From assembly GCF_000024865.1 (NCBI RefSeq), contig NC_013595.1:434001-498000 (forward strand): DNA of 64,000 bases, in the 5' to 3' direction. The position numbers and the translations under genes were made by a program. This document shows positions 16,888-25,085 of the stretch, in pieces. The notes under the pieces are model-generated. The model saw only the letters and a program-made list of their open reading frames with translations, did no database searches and was not told the DNA's origin. Numbering within the stretch: the first letter of the stretch is position 1; each line of letters starts with the position of its first letter. The DNA comes from Streptosporangium roseum DSM 43021 (lineage in GTDB: Bacteria; Actinomycetota; Actinomycetes; Streptosporangiales; Streptosporangiaceae).

Positions 16888-17418
16888 TCATTTCTGGACG
16901 AGCTCCTCGATCCGCACGGCCACCCCGTTCTTGAGCGTCACCTTGGCGTACGGGACGCCGCCCTTCTTGAGCGCCTTCTCCAGCTGGGCCGCGGTGCACT
17001 TGTGCGGGACCGCGCCCTTGTCGCAGATCGCTCCCCGCAGGTCGAGCACCACCGCTTCCGGGCTGAGCATGACCGGCTGGGAGTCGCCCGCGTCGAGCTG
17101 CACGGTGATCCAGCCAGGCTGCGTCGGGCTCGCGCTGAGCGCGCCGATCAGGTCGAGGGCGGGCCCCGTGTCCCCGGCCCCGTCGCCCGGTGCCGCCGCC
17201 GTGGGCTCCGCGGAGGCGGCCGGGGTCGCAGGGCCGGACGAGGACGCCGAGGCGGCCGGAGCCGTGGGAGTGGAGGCGGTCTCGGCCCCGGCCGCGGACG
17301 CGGAGGCGGCCGGGGTCGTGGGGGGAGCAGACGGGTCGCCCTCCCCTGAACAGGCGGTGAGGCCGGCGGCGAAAGCAGCCACCAGGAGGACGCGCGTTAT
17401 CTTCAACGATCTGCTCAT
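16888..17418 (-). CDS. Secreted lipoprotein
   Basis: A 176-aa protein with a lipoprotein signal peptide: basic N-terminus (MSRSLKITR), hydrophobic core (VLLVAAFAAG) and lipobox LTAC, so Cys23 should be lipidated. Residues about 25-85 are an Ala/Ser/Pro/Thr-rich linker. The C-terminal domain (LDLIGALSAS..., VMLSPEAVVLDLRGAICDKG, KVTLKNGVAVRIEELV) has two cysteines. Its function is not recognised. It should be anchored on the outer face of the membrane. Confidence 0.7.
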   Translation of the reverse strand: MSRSLKITRVLLVAAFAAGLTACSGEGDPSAPPTTPAASASAAGAETASTPTAPAASASSSGPATPAASAEPTAAAPGDGAGDTGPALDLIGALSASPTQPGWITVQLDAGDSQPVMLSPEAVVLDLRGAICDKGAVPHKCTAAQLEKALKKGGVPYAKVTLKNGVAVRIEELVQK

Positions 17419-17632
17419 AAGGCGCAACCATCCCACGGGGCCTGGCGGGGGTGGTATTCGGAGAGACGCCCGCCCGGTCCGCCGGGGAAGCGCCCCGGCG
17501 CCACGCGGGCCGCGCACCCTGGTCCGAGGTAGGGGCCGCCCCACCCCGAACCAGGGTGGGGACGGGCGTGATCCGGCCCGGTGCGCGGTGAAGACTCGGT
17601 GTCACCGTCCGCCACCACCTGAGGGATCCTCC

Positions 17633-18127
17633 ATGTCGACGCAGCACGCCCCGCAGTCCGCGATCCGCCCGTCAGCCGTTCCCGCAGCCGTCAGGACCGC
17701 GTCGGCACTCTGGTTCACCGCCGTGGGCGCCGGCGCCTTCGAGGCGGCCCTGGCCGTCGCCGGCGTGCTGGCCGACGGATCGGCCTCCCCCGCCGACCTC
17801 GCCCCGGGCCTGGGTCTCCGGCTGGCGGTCTTCGCCGCGGCGATCTTCATGGCCGTGCGCCTGCGTCAGGGCCGTCCCTGGTCGCGCATCGCTCTCGCCC
17901 TGACCCTCGGTGTCTTCGGCACCGTCTCGCTGGTGATCGAACCGGTCCGGTGGCTCCTTGATGGGCATTCGATCGGCCAGGCCGTCGCGGACGCCGACGC
18001 GATGGCGTTCGTGTTCGCCGGGAGCCGGATCGTGCATCTCGTGGCTGTCCTGTCGGCCATGGCGATGATGTTCAGCCCGGAGGCGAACGCCTGTTTCCGC
18101 GGCGCGTCCCGCTCGCCACGCGGATGA
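17633..18127 (+). CDS. Four-span membrane protein
   Basis: A 164-aa protein with about four hydrophobic spans (SALWFTAVGAGAFEAALAVA, GLRLAVFAAAIFMAVRL, IALALTLGVFGTVSLVI, IVHLVAVLSAMAMMFSP). It resembles small actinomycete integral membrane proteins of unknown function. ATG 17633 is preceded by GAGGGATCC. It is divergent from the lipoprotein gene. Confidence 0.65.
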   Translation: MSTQHAPQSAIRPSAVPAAVRTASALWFTAVGAGAFEAALAVAGVLADGSASPADLAPGLGLRLAVFAAAIFMAVRLRQGRPWSRIALALTLGVFGTVSLVIEPVRWLLDGHSIGQAVADADAMAFVFAGSRIVHLVAVLSAMAMMFSPEANACFRGASRSPRG

Positions 18128-18199
18128 CCCGGCGGCTGACGGAAGCCCCGTGGATCATCGGGCTTCACCCCGCCCGCAGAGATCGGCGAAGATGGCGGG

Positions 18200-18811
18200 A
18201 TGCCACGCACCGAGACACCGTGGGGTCCCTGGGAGCCGGCACCGCTGGCCGAGGTCGTCGAGCTGTTCACCGGCCTGGCGGCGCCGTGGTGGGTGAGCGG
18301 CGGATACGCGATCGAGCTCGCGGTCAGCAGGGCCTACCGCGAGCACGCGGACGTCGACATATCGGTGCTCCGCCGCGACCACCGGACGGTACGGCGGCTG
18401 CTGGCGGGCTGGGACTGCTGGGCGGCCGACCCGCCCGGCACGCTCCGGCCGTGGCCCGTGGACGAGCCGCTGCCGCCCGGAGTCCACGACGTCTGGGTCC
18501 GGGAAGGCGAGGGCGGACCGTGGCGCTTCCAGCTGATGCTCGACGAGTCCGACGGTGACCAGTGGGTGTACCGCCGGGATCCACGGATCCGCCGCCCGCT
18601 GGAATCGTGCACGGCCACCGCCGGCGGCGGCTTCCCCCGGATCGCTCCGGAGATCCAGCTCCTCTACAAGGCCGAAGACCCGCGTCCCAAGGACGAGATC
18701 GACTTCACCCAGGTCCTGCCCCGCCTGGCCGAGGCGCAGAAGCGATGGCTGGACGAGGCCCTCGCGACCGAGCACGGCGCCCACCCGTGGCGTGACCGCC
18801 TGCGTTCCTGA
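18200..18811 (+). CDS. Nucleotidyltransferase-like protein (aminoglycoside adenylyltransferase type)
   Basis: A 203-aa protein with PWWVSGGYAIELAVSRAYREHADVDISVLR split over two motifs: the GG-Y/W nucleotide-binding turn (VSGGYAIEL) and the metal-binding acidic pair ADVDIS. Then come a trypsin-like FQLMLDE segment and a late QLLYKAEDPRPKDEIDF. This pattern fits ANT(2'')/LinB-like minimal nucleotidyltransferases, but such domains also occur in uncharacterised housekeeping proteins, so resistance activity is not assured. The gene stands alone. Confidence 0.7.
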   Translation: MPRTETPWGPWEPAPLAEVVELFTGLAAPWWVSGGYAIELAVSRAYREHADVDISVLRRDHRTVRRLLAGWDCWAADPPGTLRPWPVDEPLPPGVHDVWVREGEGGPWRFQLMLDESDGDQWVYRRDPRIRRPLESCTATAGGGFPRIAPEIQLLYKAEDPRPKDEIDFTQVLPRLAEAQKRWLDEALATEHGAHPWRDRLRS

Positions 18812-19124
18812 ACAGGAGCTTTGATGACGTCGCCCTTCAACGCGGTGCCGGCACGGATCGACGGGCAATCGCCTCCGGCGGACCGTCGCACGGCACTGCG
18901 ACGACGGTGGCCGCCGCGCCGGGCCGCGGCCCCCACAGCGGCGACTTGCCCTGGAAGGCATCCATGATCCGGCCGGCCCGAGGGACATTCCGGCGGCCGA
19001 TTCGACCTGGGCGTGCGCTCCACAGATCCCGAGGCGACATCGGCGAGTTGCCCGGCGGGTGCCGGCGCCCGGAGCGCGTGCCGCTCCAGGCCCCGGGCTC
19101 ACACCTGTGCCCACGTCAGGTTCG
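18812..19124. other. Intergenic region with a short ORF
   Basis: 313 bp before the convergent epoxide hydrolase. A 47-codon ORF (ATG 18824 to TGA 18967, start MTSPFNAVPARIDGQ) has a good ribosome site, ACAGGAGC. Its second half is Arg/Pro-rich and looks non-native. It may be the 5' remnant of a lost gene. Nothing else was seen. Confidence 0.35.
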
Positions 19125-20261
19125 TCACCGCAACATCCCGAAGAACGCCCGGATGTCGGCCGCGTGGTCCTGCGGCACCTCCATCGCCACGAAGTGGCCG
19201 CCGGAGTTCCCCTCCGGCCAGTGAACGATCTTGTTGTCCCGCTCGGCGAGGCGGCGCATCAGGGCGGAGCCGCCCCCGTACACGCCGGACGGCACCCGGT
19301 TCTGCCCCTTCGGCCAGGCGAAACCGCCGTCCTCGGCCAGGGTCACGCGGTCGTACATCGGCCACGAGGACGACCCCGACGTGCCGGTGAACCAGTACAG
19401 CGAGGCGTTGGTCAGCATCAGGTCCCGGTCGATGGCCTGCTCAGGCGTGTCCACCGTGATGCTGAACTCCTTGAACTTGTTGATCAGCCAGGCCAGCAGC
19501 CCGACCGGGGAGTCGTTCCAGGCGTACGCGAAGGTCTGCGGCGCGGCCCGCAGCAGCGCGTGATGGTCCACACCGCCGCTCATCCACTGTTGCATCATCT
19601 GCCACTCCGCGCGCTCGGCGTCGTTCATGTCCGGCACATCGGCCTCGGTCGGGAAGCCGAACCCGCCGTCGATGTGCACGCCGACGACGTGCTCGGGATC
19701 CGCCGCGGCCACCGCCGGCGCGATGTAGGCACCCAGATCGCCGCCCTGGGTGCCGTACCGGTCGTAGCCGAGGCGGGCCATCAGCTCGGCCCACATCCGG
19801 GCCACCCGGTCGACCGTGAACCCGGTCCGAGGCGGGGCCTGGGAGAAGCCGAAGCCCGGCACCGACGGCACCACGACGTGGAAGGCGTGCGCCGGGTCGG
19901 CCCCGTACGCGCGAGGGTCGGTCAGCGGGCCGATCAGGTCGACGAACTCGACGAACGAGTTCGGCCAGCCGTGCGTGAGGATCAGCGGCAGCGCGTCCGG
20001 CTCCGGGGACCGTACATGCAGGAAGTGCACGTCCAGCCCGTCGATGCCGGTGACGAACTGGGGGAACCGGTTCAGCCGTGCCTCCTGGGCACGCCAGTCG
20101 TATCCGCCCGCCCAGTGGTCGACCAGGTCCCGCAGGTAGTCCACCGGCACTCCGCGGCTCCAGCCGTCACCGGGCAGCTGCCGGGGCCATCGGGTACGGC
20201 TCAGCCTGTCGCGAAGGTCGTCGAGGTCGGCTTGCGGGATGTCGATTCGAAACGGCGTCAT
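19125..20261 (-). CDS. Epoxide hydrolase, N-terminal EHN type
   Basis: A 378-aa hydrolase with an N-terminal EHN domain (FRIDIPQADLDDLRDRLSRT, RWPRQLPGDGWSRGVP), the oxyanion-hole motif HGWPNSF, the nucleophile elbow QGGDLGA (Asp nucleophile, as in epoxide hydrolases) and a C-terminal catalytic His in SGGHFVAMEVP. It should open epoxides to diols; the natural substrate is unknown. Start chosen at ATG 20261 because the family begins here; the frame extends 14 codons further. Confidence 0.88.
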   Translation of the reverse strand: MTPFRIDIPQADLDDLRDRLSRTRWPRQLPGDGWSRGVPVDYLRDLVDHWAGGYDWRAQEARLNRFPQFVTGIDGLDVHFLHVRSPEPDALPLILTHGWPNSFVEFVDLIGPLTDPRAYGADPAHAFHVVVPSVPGFGFSQAPPRTGFTVDRVARMWAELMARLGYDRYGTQGGDLGAYIAPAVAAADPEHVVGVHIDGGFGFPTEADVPDMNDAERAEWQMMQQWMSGGVDHHALLRAAPQTFAYAWNDSPVGLLAWLINKFKEFSITVDTPEQAIDRDLMLTNASLYWFTGTSGSSSWPMYDRVTLAEDGGFAWPKGQNRVPSGVYGGGSALMRRLAERDNKIVHWPEGNSGGHFVAMEVPQDHAADIRAFFGMLR

Positions 20262-20406
20262 GCGAACCACGTTAGAGACCATGTAGGTCAGGTTCTGGCA
20301 CACATGGCGAGCATCCTTGAATCATGTCCTCAGATACCCCGGGCCGGCTGCTGACCCTGCTGTTGCCCCGGCAGGAACGCGGCCTGCCCGCGGAAGGCGA
20401 CAGCTC

Positions 20407-21381
20407 TCAGGATGACACTCCGTAGCGGGTGGCGATCGCGGCGGCGCGGTCGCGCAGGGAGTTGCGCAGCCACTGCGGGGCCAGGGCTTCCGCGTCCGTG
20501 GTGAGCTGCCACAACGCCCATTCGGCGTGTCTCGGATCTTGGAAGGTCACCTCCAGCCGCAGCCGGCCGTCTGAGTCGGCTTCTTCGGCGAGGACGGCCA
20601 GCGCGGTGCCCACCAGTTCCTCCCGCCGCGCCGGGTCCATCCGTACCAGCACGGTGACCTGGTCGCCGCCGCTCCGAAACCGCGTGCTGCGTTCCTGCCA
20701 GGCCCGGCCCAGATCGACCCGGTCCGGTCGCTGTGCGGGTTCGGCGAGTTCCTCGGCGGCCAGGACCCGGGACAGCCGGTAGGTGCGGTCCGCGCCGGAC
20801 CTCGTGGCCAGCAAGTAGCCCCGGTCGCGTACGGTGACCAGGCCGATCGGGTCCACCGTTCGCCACTGCGGGGCCTGGTCCGCAGCCGCGTAGTGGATGC
20901 GCAGCTTGTGCCCGGCGAACACCGCGCGCAGGACCTCGGCCACCATGGCGTCAGGAACCTCCTCATCGACCAGCCGACGCGAGAGGAGATCGGCCTCCGG
21001 GTCGATGAGCAATCGCTCGGCCGCGCCGGCCGCGGTGTCCCGATAGCTTTCGGGTAGCGCGTCGACCACCTTGAGCATCGCCGAAGCGAGCGCCGAGCCG
21101 AGGCCGAATGCCTGCGCGCCGCGCCGCGATCCGGCGACCAGCAGGGCAAGGGCCTCGTCGGGGTTCAGTCCGGTGAGCTCGGTCCGGAAACCGGGCAGCA
21201 ACGCGAAACCGCCGTGCCGGCCGCGTTCGGCGTAGACCGGGACGCCGGCCGCGGACAGCGCCTCGATATCGCGCAGCACGGTGCGGGTGGACACCTCCAG
21301 CTCGCGGGCCAGCGCGGCCGCGGACAGCCGACCGTGCCGCCGCAGCAGCAGCACCAGCGAGACCAACCGGTCGGCGCGCAT
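20407..21381 (-). CDS. HTH/WYL-domain transcriptional regulator
   Basis: A 324-aa protein with an N-terminal HTH_11 winged helix (RHGRLSAAALARELEVSTRT, VLRDIEALSAAGVPVYAERG), a central WYL domain (KLRIHYAA, VDPIGLVTVRDRGYLLATR) and the WCX C-terminal extension (VLVRMDPARREELVGTALAV...). Such regulators sense nucleotides or other ligands. It is divergent from the RidA gene at 21517; the roughly 135-bp gap may carry shared operator sites. Confidence 0.88.
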   Translation of the reverse strand: MRADRLVSLVLLLRRHGRLSAAALARELEVSTRTVLRDIEALSAAGVPVYAERGRHGGFALLPGFRTELTGLNPDEALALLVAGSRRGAQAFGLGSALASAMLKVVDALPESYRDTAAGAAERLLIDPEADLLSRRLVDEEVPDAMVAEVLRAVFAGHKLRIHYAAADQAPQWRTVDPIGLVTVRDRGYLLATRSGADRTYRLSRVLAAEELAEPAQRPDRVDLGRAWQERSTRFRSGGDQVTVLVRMDPARREELVGTALAVLAEEADSDGRLRLEVTFQDPRHAEWALWQLTTDAEALAPQWLRNSLRDRAAAIATRYGVSS

Positions 21382-21516
21382 ACGAAAACTCTAAAGGAAT
21401 ACACGACACAGGATGTCGTGATTTGCCGGGAGGCTGATCAACACGACGAAAAGTCGGCGGCTACCGAGCCGATGGACGTACGTGATGTCGACGAATCGAA
21501 TGGAGCCGATGTGGCA

Positions 21517-21912
21517 ATGGAGCGAACCGCGGTCAACCCGTGGGCGTGGTCGGTGGAGATGGGGTACAACCAGGGTGAGATCATCTCCGGGCACACCCGG
21601 ACCCTGTACTGCGCCGGGCAGACCGCGATGAGCGGCGACGGCAAGCCCCAGCACGCCGATGACATGGCGGCGCAGTTGGCGCTGAGCCTCGACAACCTGG
21701 AGGCCGTGCTCGGCGAGGCCGGCATGTCCCTCGCGAACCTCGTCCGGCTCAACGTCTACACCACCGACGCCGATCGGCTCTTCGAGCACTACGGAGTGCT
21801 GGCGTCGCGGTTGGGCGCCGCCGGGGTGGCACCGTCCACCACGATGCTCGGCGTGACACGGCTGGCGATCCCCGACCTGATGGTCGAGCTTGAGGGGACC
21901 GCCGTCGCGTGA
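21517..21912 (+). CDS. RidA-family (Rid/YjgF) deaminase
   Basis: A 131-aa Rid-family protein: MERTAVNPWAWS, SGHTRTLYCAGQTAMSGDG, then NLEAVLGEAGMSLANLVRLN and APSTTMLGVTRLAIPDLMVE with the conserved late Glu. RidA proteins hydrolyse reactive enamine/imine intermediates. Members starting MERTAVNPW form a distinct subgroup. Start chosen at ATG 21517, which has GGAGCC upstream and matches the family; ATG 21472 is in frame. A perfect terminator hairpin follows. Confidence 0.85.
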   Translation: MERTAVNPWAWSVEMGYNQGEIISGHTRTLYCAGQTAMSGDGKPQHADDMAAQLALSLDNLEAVLGEAGMSLANLVRLNVYTTDADRLFEHYGVLASRLGAAGVAPSTTMLGVTRLAIPDLMVELEGTAVA

Positions 21913-21921
21913 TGCGACCTC

Positions 21922-21951
21922 GCCGCCTCCGGCAAAGCTGCCGGAGGCGGC
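21922..21951 (+). terminator. Terminator after the RidA gene
   Basis: GCCGCCTCCGGCA (21922-21934) pairs perfectly with TGCCGGAGGCGGC (21939-21951) across a 4-nt loop, 9 bp after the stop. Confidence 0.85.
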
Positions 21952-22112
21952 ACGAGAAGTAGGCAGGTGGGTGATTTCCGGTGCTCTCAGGATGGCGACA
22001 ATCGGCGTCTACGGCTTCGACGGCGAGTCCTTCCTGCGACGACTGCGGCTTGGGCGTTGACGGAGGGGACCGACAGCTTCGTCGCCGAGTCGGTCACGGG
22101 CGGCGCAACCGG

Positions 22113-22925
22113 TCAGGCCATGTCCCAGAGCAGGCGGTAATAGGCGATGCGCTCCGGGTCCGGGGTGATCCCGTAGGCGTCGTACAGGATGCCGTCGTAT
22201 CCCGGGCCGTAGTTCCACTCTGTGCTCCAGGCCGTGACCGCGAGGTCGGCCCACCGGTCGGCCACTCCGAGCGAACCAAGGTCGACGTGTGCGGCGAACG
22301 TGCCGTCGTCGTGCAGCAGGGTGTTGGGGACGCACGCGTCCCCGTGACAGACGACCAGGCGGTCGATCGCGGGCGGCTCGCCGATGCGCGCCCGGGCCTT
22401 GGCCAGATCGAGGTGCCGGTGCTCGGGGGACCAGCCGGCCGGCTCCTCTCCGTCGGCGATGCGCTCGTCGGCGCGCGCGAGCCGTCGATCGATGCTCCAG
22501 TCGAACGGGCACTGCTCCACGGGCAGAACGTCGTGGAGCAGGCGCAATCCTCGGCCGATCGCGGCCGCCGCGGTCGCCGGGTCGGCGATCCACCGAGGGT
22601 CCACCGCCGAGCGGCCGGGGACGGCTTCTGTGACCAGCCACGCGCCGTCGGCGTCCGTCCCGTGCTCGATGACTCGCGGGACGGTCGCCCATCGCTGCGC
22701 CCAGGCCAGGCGCTCGGCCTCGGCGGGGAGGTCGATCTCCGGGGTGCCGGCGGCGATCCATTTGGCATACCTGGTGCCGCCGCGCCCGTCCTCCAGGCGG
22801 AAGGTGAGGCCGCCGAGCTCGTTGCGCCACACCGGGGTGACGGTGTCGCCGCCGGCGAGCGCCGCGACGACGTCGGGGACGGTCACGGGGCCGGTCGGGA
22901 TCTCGGCGATGACGGGGCGGCTCAT
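22113..22925 (-). CDS. Aminoglycoside 3'-phosphotransferase-like kinase
   Basis: A 270-aa APH-fold kinase. It has the catalytic loop CHGDACVPNTLL (Asp base and Asn) and the metal-binding segment HVDLGSLGVADRWADLA, both very close to the APH(3') family, plus an early Lys (TRYAKWIAAG) for ATP. It is likely to phosphorylate aminoglycosides or a related sugar alcohol; only assay could settle resistance. ATG 22925 has GGAAGGATC upstream. It lies alone between RidA and the Gdx/SDR pair. Confidence 0.85.
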   Translation of the reverse strand: MSRPVIAEIPTGPVTVPDVVAALAGGDTVTPVWRNELGGLTFRLEDGRGGTRYAKWIAAGTPEIDLPAEAERLAWAQRWATVPRVIEHGTDADGAWLVTEAVPGRSAVDPRWIADPATAAAAIGRGLRLLHDVLPVEQCPFDWSIDRRLARADERIADGEEPAGWSPEHRHLDLAKARARIGEPPAIDRLVVCHGDACVPNTLLHDDGTFAAHVDLGSLGVADRWADLAVTAWSTEWNYGPGYDGILYDAYGITPDPERIAYYRLLWDMA

Positions 22926-23098
22926 GGGGCGAGATCCTTCCAGGGGCGTCGCACCGGCGACAAACGGGTTTTCGCGGTGGCGAGGGTCCTGCCGGCGAGA
23001 ACGAGGCTGCGTTGCCTCGACTGCGGGAAGACCTACCGTCGGAAATCTTGTAGGGGGCAGCCCCCTGAGAATCCCCGAGATCGGACGGCCCCGACCTT

Positions 23099-23416
23099 TC
23101 ACCCGTCCAGGAGCTTGAGACCGATGACGCCGATCAAGATGAGCGCCAGGCAGGCCAGCCGGGCAGGTGCCGCGCTTTCGCCCAGGGCGGCGATGCCCAC
23201 GACGGCGACTCCGAGCGCGCCCAGTCCGACCCAGACGGCGTACGCGGTGCCCATGGGCAGGGTCTTGAGCGCGAAGGTGAGCATGACGAAGCTCAAGACC
23301 GCCGTCGTCACCCCGATGAACGTCGGCCAGGGCCGGGTGAACCCGTCTGAGCGTTCGAGCGCGGTGGCCCAGACGATCTCCAGCACGGCCGCCACGAAGA
23401 GCAGAGCCCAGGCCAT
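23099..23416 (-). CDS. SMR-family transporter, Gdx/SugE type
   Basis: A 105-aa, four-span small multidrug-resistance protein. The key Glu lies in LEIVWATALERSDGFTRPWP. The second signature, KTLPMGTAYAVWVGLGALG, matches the guanidinium-exporter (Gdx/SugE) branch rather than EmrE. It should work as an antiparallel dimer exchanging guanidinium or quaternary cations for protons. It lies 5 bp after the SDR gene and is probably cotranscribed. No guanidine riboswitch was recognised upstream of the pair. Confidence 0.85.
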   Translation of the reverse strand: MAWALLFVAAVLEIVWATALERSDGFTRPWPTFIGVTTAVLSFVMLTFALKTLPMGTAYAVWVGLGALGVAVVGIAALGESAAPARLACLALILIGVIGLKLLDG

Positions 23417-23421
23417 GGCGG

Positions 23422-24153
23422 TCAGGCCGTGGTGCCCGCGTCGACGGTGATGGCGGCGCCGGTGATGTTCCGGCCGCCCTCACCCGCCAGATGGGCGACG
23501 GTGGCGGCGATGTCATCGGGGCTGCAGTAACGATCCAGGGCGGTGTACCGTCGCTCCTCCGCCGCTTCCGGGCTGTCGGCCGGGTTCATCTCGGTGTCGG
23601 TCGAACCGGGATGGACGAGGTTGGCCGTGATCCCCCGCGGCCCCAGGTCCCTGGCAAGACCCTTGGTCAGGCCGATCAGCGCGGACTTGCTCATCGCGTA
23701 GAGCGTCCACCCCGGGTACGGCACGCGCTCGACGAAACTGCTGCCGATGCAGATGATCCGGCCGCCCGGACCCATGTGCCGGGCGGCTGCCTGCGCCAGC
23801 ACGAACGAGGCGCGGGCATGGATCGCGAGGGTGTTGTCGACCTCGGCCAGCGTCACCTCCTCCAGCGGCCCGAACGGGGCGATGCCGGCGCTGCTGACCA
23901 CGATGTCGATCCGCCCGAACTCGGCGACCGTACGCTCGACCGCCGCGACCAGCGCACCGGCGTCGGCGGAATCCGCGGCCATGGCCAGCCCGCGGGCGCC
24001 GGCGGCCTCGATCTGCCCGACGACCTCCGCCGCCCGATCGGCCGAGCGGGCGTAGGTGATCACCACGTCGGCGCCTTCGGCGGCCAGCCGTACGGCGATG
24101 GCGGCGCCGATCCCACGGCTCCCCCCGGTGACGAGCGCGACCCTGCGTGTCAT
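23422..24153 (-). CDS. Short-chain dehydrogenase/reductase
   Basis: A 243-aa classical SDR: cofactor motif TGGSRGIG, the NNAG-equivalent SSAG, catalytic Ser in GSSFVERVPYPG, the YxxxK pair in YAMSK, and a C-terminal dimer end ITVDAGTTA. It probably reduces a ketone with NADPH; substrate unknown. It is the first gene of an SDR-gdx operon. A divergent promoter region with two CGGAA-N4-TTCCG palindromes lies upstream, next to a broken TetR gene. Confidence 0.88.
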   Translation of the reverse strand: MTRRVALVTGGSRGIGAAIAVRLAAEGADVVITYARSADRAAEVVGQIEAAGARGLAMAADSADAGALVAAVERTVAEFGRIDIVVSSAGIAPFGPLEEVTLAEVDNTLAIHARASFVLAQAAARHMGPGGRIICIGSSFVERVPYPGWTLYAMSKSALIGLTKGLARDLGPRGITANLVHPGSTDTEMNPADSPEAAEERRYTALDRYCSPDDIAATVAHLAGEGGRNITGAAITVDAGTTA

Positions 24154-24168
24154 GATGTCTCCCTTATG

Positions 24169-24209
24169 CGGAATGAGTTCCGTTTAAATATAAACCGGAA
24201 TCAATTCCG
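24169..24209. promoter_or_regulatory. Two palindromic operators between SDR and tetR
   Basis: CGGAATGAGTTCCG (24169-24182) and CGGAATCAATTCCG (24196-24209) share the form CGGAA-N4-TTCCG. Their centres are 27 bp apart, separated by the AT-rich stretch TTTAAATATAAAC, in the gap between the SDR start (24153) and the TetR-like start (24248). They are placed as a TetR operator pair would be. Confidence 0.75.
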
Positions 24210-24247
24210 TTTGCAACGCCTGCCCGTAGCCTGTGACCGTGGACGGC

Positions 24248-24691
24248 ATGACGAGCCCGCGCCGCGAGCGGGCCGACGCGGCGCGCAACCGGGTGAAGAT
24301 CCTCACCGCCGCCGCCGAGATCGTCGCCGCTCACGGTGTCGAGGGGCTGTCGATGGCGGAGGTGGCCGCCGCCGCGGGAGGTGGAACGCGCGCGACCCTC
24401 TTCGCCTCCTGGGGTCCCGGTCGTAACGGCGGTGAATCCAACGATGTTGCTGCTGATGCCGGCCGTATTCCGGTGGCACCTCAGGTAGGCGCGAGCGGCT
24501 TCCTGCCTGCCGGCCGGCACGACGTCGCCCGCCGGGCCCGCGACGCCGGGGTCGGCCTGATGACCCTGTCCGACTTCGCCGTACGCCCGTCCCGTCCCGG
24601 CCTGGTCGTCGGCTACGGCGCCATCCCGCTCGACCGGATCGACGACGGGCTCACTCGGCTCCTGTCGGTCATCGACGCCGAGGACGCGTGA
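24248..24691 (+). pseudogene. Chimeric remnant: TetR DNA-binding start joined to a MocR-like tail
   Basis: The first ~45 residues are a TetR helix-turn-helix (RADAARNRVKILTAAAEIVA, GLSMAEVAAAAG). The recognition-helix end then breaks up (GGGTRATLFASWGPG), and about 30 unrelated residues follow. The last ~60 residues (FLPAGRHDVARRARDAGVGL, RPGLVVGYGAIPLDRIDDGL) look like the extreme C-terminus of MocR/PdxR-type PLP regulators. The open frame of 147 codons is therefore a fusion of two broken genes with a deletion between them. The TetR ligand-binding domain is missing. ATG 24248 or GTG 24239 may start it. Confidence 0.65.
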
Positions 24692-24930
24692 GCGCGGTCG
24701 AAGCGGGGTCGAGGAACAACGGGACAGCCATCAGCGGTACGGGCTGTTCGAGCAGGTCCAGGCGGTGCACGACCAACGGTGCCGAGTCGGCCTTCAGGGT
24801 TCTGTTTCGTGGATCATCTGAGTCGGCCGCTCCCTCCAGGATTTCTCCAGGGCGGGGCGGTGGCCGTGGACCGCATTCGAGAGGTGGTCCGGAGGCTTGG
24901 TCACGCAGTCAGATGTCCAAGAATGACTAA

Positions 24931-24959
24931 AGGCCACTTACGGAGATCGTAAGTGGCCT
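24931..24959 (-). terminator. Terminator of the tRNA-Pro gene
   Basis: AGGCCACTTACG (24931-24942) and CGTAAGTGGCCT (24948-24959) form a perfect 12-bp stem with a 5-nt loop, 20 bp downstream of the tRNA on its strand, followed by the T-rich TTAGTCATTCTT. Confidence 0.85.
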
Positions 24960-24977
24960 CTGGCCTCGGGAATTGGA

Positions 24978-25052
<75 letters not shown>

Positions 25053-25085
25053 GTGCACGTCGGTCTTGCTCGTGCTTGGGAAAGT

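Noticed and set aside
22926..24238. Guanidine riboswitch for the gdx transporter
   Set aside because: No guanidine-I, -II or -III motif (for example paired ACGR loops) was seen upstream of the operon.
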